From: Actinomycetes bacterium
GTDB lineage: Bacteria > Actinomycetota > Actinomycetes > Actinomycetales > Dermatophilaceae
NCBI GenBank assembly: GCA_029778715.1
Contig: JAKOPT010000017.1
Span: 1-64,000 of the forward strand
Length of the DNA: 64,000 bases
Reading direction: 5' to 3'
Shown here: positions 63,221-64,000 of the stretch, piece by piece
Numbering within the stretch: position 1 is the stretch's first letter
Layout of the letters: each line of letters begins with the position of its first letter
Program-made: the position numbers and the translations under genes
The notes under the pieces: generated by a model
The model's input: the letters and a program-made list of their open reading frames with translations, nothing else
Database searches by the model: none
Told to the model about the DNA's origin: nothing

Positions 63221-64000
63221 TTAGGCCGTTTCGGCCTTCCGGGGCCTGGAGAGCAGGGTGCGGACCACCTCGTCGGCGCGGCGGCCGTCCTCGATCATCG
63301 CTTGAACCTGTTCGATGATGGGCACGTCGACACCGTGGCGGCGGGCCAACTCGAGGATGGAAGTCGCCGACTTCACGCCCTCGGCGGTTTGACTCGTCTG
63401 GGCGACCACCTCCTCGACGGTGAGCCCCTGACCGAGTTTGACCCCGAAGGAGTGGTTGCGCGACAGCGGCGACATGCACGTGGCGATGAGATCGCCCACC
63501 CCCGCGAGCCCGGCGAACGTCGTTGCCTCCCCGCCGAGGGCGGTGCCGAGCCGAGTCGTTTCGGCCAGACCCCGGGTGATGATCGACGCCTTGGAGTTGT
63601 CGCCGAGGCCCAACCCCTCGGCCATCCCGACGGCGAGCGCGATGACGTTCTTAACCGCCCCGGAAATCTCGGTGCCGACGACATCGCTGCCGGTGTAGGG
63701 GCGGAAGTAGGGGGCGGCGCAGGCGGCCGCAACCCGCTCGGTCATGTCCGCGTCGACCCCGGCGACGACGCTCGCGGCCGGCTGTTTGGCGGCGATTTCG
63801 CGGGCGAGGTTGGGCCCGGAGACGACGACGATCCGCTCGCGCTCGACCCCGCCCACTTCCTCGACGACCTCGCTCATCCGTTTCGAGGTGCCGAGTTCGA
63901 CGCCCTTCATGAGCGAAACGACGGCCGCCTCCCCCGGCAGGACGTGACCCCACTGGGTGAGGTTGGCCCGCAGCGTCTGGCTGGGGACGGCGAGCACGAC
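63221..64000 (-). CDS. gpsA: Glycerol-3-phosphate dehydrogenase, C-terminal part (runs off the right edge)
   Basis: At least 260 residues; the frame is open to base 64000, so the N-terminal NAD-binding motif is outside. Visible: VVLAVPSQTLR, MKGVELGTSKRMSEVV, VVSGPNLAREIAAKQP with the catalytic Lys region, TGSDVVGTEISGAVKNVIAL, GDNSKASIITRGLAET and LAGVGDLIATCMSPLSRN. It makes glycerol 3-phosphate for phospholipids. It converges on the PLP enzyme gene with 10 bases between stops. Confidence 0.95.
   Translation of the reverse strand, partial: VVLAVPSQTLRANLTQWGHVLPGEAAVVSLMKGVELGTSKRMSEVVEEVGGVERERIVVVSGPNLAREIAAKQPAASVVAGVDADMTERVAAACAAPYFRPYTGSDVVGTEISGAVKNVIALAVGMAEGLGLGDNSKASIITRGLAETTRLGTALGGEATTFAGLAGVGDLIATCMSPLSRNHSFGVKLGQGLTVEEVVAQTSQTAEGVKSATSILELARRHGVDVPIIEQVQAMIEDGRRADEVVRTLLSRPRKAETA

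Overview
This 64 kb window is chromosomal DNA from a high-GC (about 70%) actinobacterium. Evidence: C+ zinc-ribbon L28 and L32, a trigger factor with a long acidic tail, a group II truncated haemoglobin of the mycobacterial HbO type, a homologue of the mycothiol-dependent nitroreductase Rv2466c, tRNA genes that encode CCA, and a gene string (gpsA-ddl-DUF3515-thiL-rpmB-DAK2-recG-rsmD-coaD-DUF177-rpmF-rnc-mutM-acylphosphatase-smc-ftsY-amtB-glnB-glnD-ffh) that is typical of Actinomycetota. The best guess is Micrococcales, near the Dermatophilaceae/Dermacoccaceae; the sequence alone does not fix the genus.

Layout. 1-2.8 kb: comEC (cut by the left edge), comEA and degV. 2.9-8.1 kb: leuS, a YhhN-family gene and a flavin monooxygenase, all on the minus strand. 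8.1-10.4 kb (+): glutathione peroxidase, metallophosphoesterase, tag. 10.4-13.4 kb (-): MFS exporter and trigger factor. 13.5-14.2 kb: tRNA-Gly(UCC), tRNA-Pro(UGG) and a repeat-rich spacer. 14.2-17.3 kb (-): trmB, a membrane PP2C phosphatase, rpiB, a DsbA-like protein. 17.5-21.3 kb (+): pepN, mscS-like, glbO. 21.6-22.4 kb: an XRE/nucleotidyltransferase pair. 22.5-26.6 kb (+): alpha-glucosidase, glycerophosphodiesterase, MFS transporter. 26.5-32.0 kb (-): unknown protein, thioesterase, vapBC, amidohydrolase, alpha/beta hydrolase, ffh. 32.2-32.8 kb (+): a second vapBC. 33-40.9 kb (-): glnD-glnB-amtB with a candidate GlnR site, ftsY, M13 peptidase, a small membrane protein. 41-46.1 kb: lepB (+), then smc, chorismate mutase and acylphosphatase (-). 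46.2-50.8 kb: ArsC-like protein, acyltransferase, fitAB-type pair, a decayed mutM end, mazEF, DUF2625. 50.8-58.3 kb (-): mutM, rnc, rpmF, DUF177, coaD, rsmD, recG, DAK2. 58.6-64 kb: rpmB, thiL, an Lrp-type RAM protein, DUF3515 lipoprotein, ddl, a PLP trans-sulfuration enzyme, and gpsA (cut by the right edge).

The core genes serve translation (leuS, tRNAs, L28, L32, trmB, rsmD, rnc), protein targeting and folding (ffh, ftsY, lepB, tig), chromosome upkeep (smc, recG, mutM, tag), nitrogen control (amtB-glnB-glnD) and precursor synthesis (ddl, coaD, thiL, gpsA, rpiB). Five toxin-antitoxin-like pairs interrupt this backbone.

The most striking signal is not a gene. The octamer GTATGCCG, on either strand, occurs roughly 100 times by eye (47 plus, 54 minus), where base composition predicts about two. 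It appears in genes and spacers, in several frames, often forcing the rare codons GCA, TAT or ATA, sometimes as inverted pairs or clusters, and I found none inside the toxin-antitoxin modules. The density resembles DNA uptake sequences of Neisseria and Pasteurellaceae or the cyanobacterial HIP1 octamer. A second signal is a duplicated, decaying mutM 3' end that brackets a mazEF-DUF2625 islet. A third is a family of palindromic repeats that end several genes.
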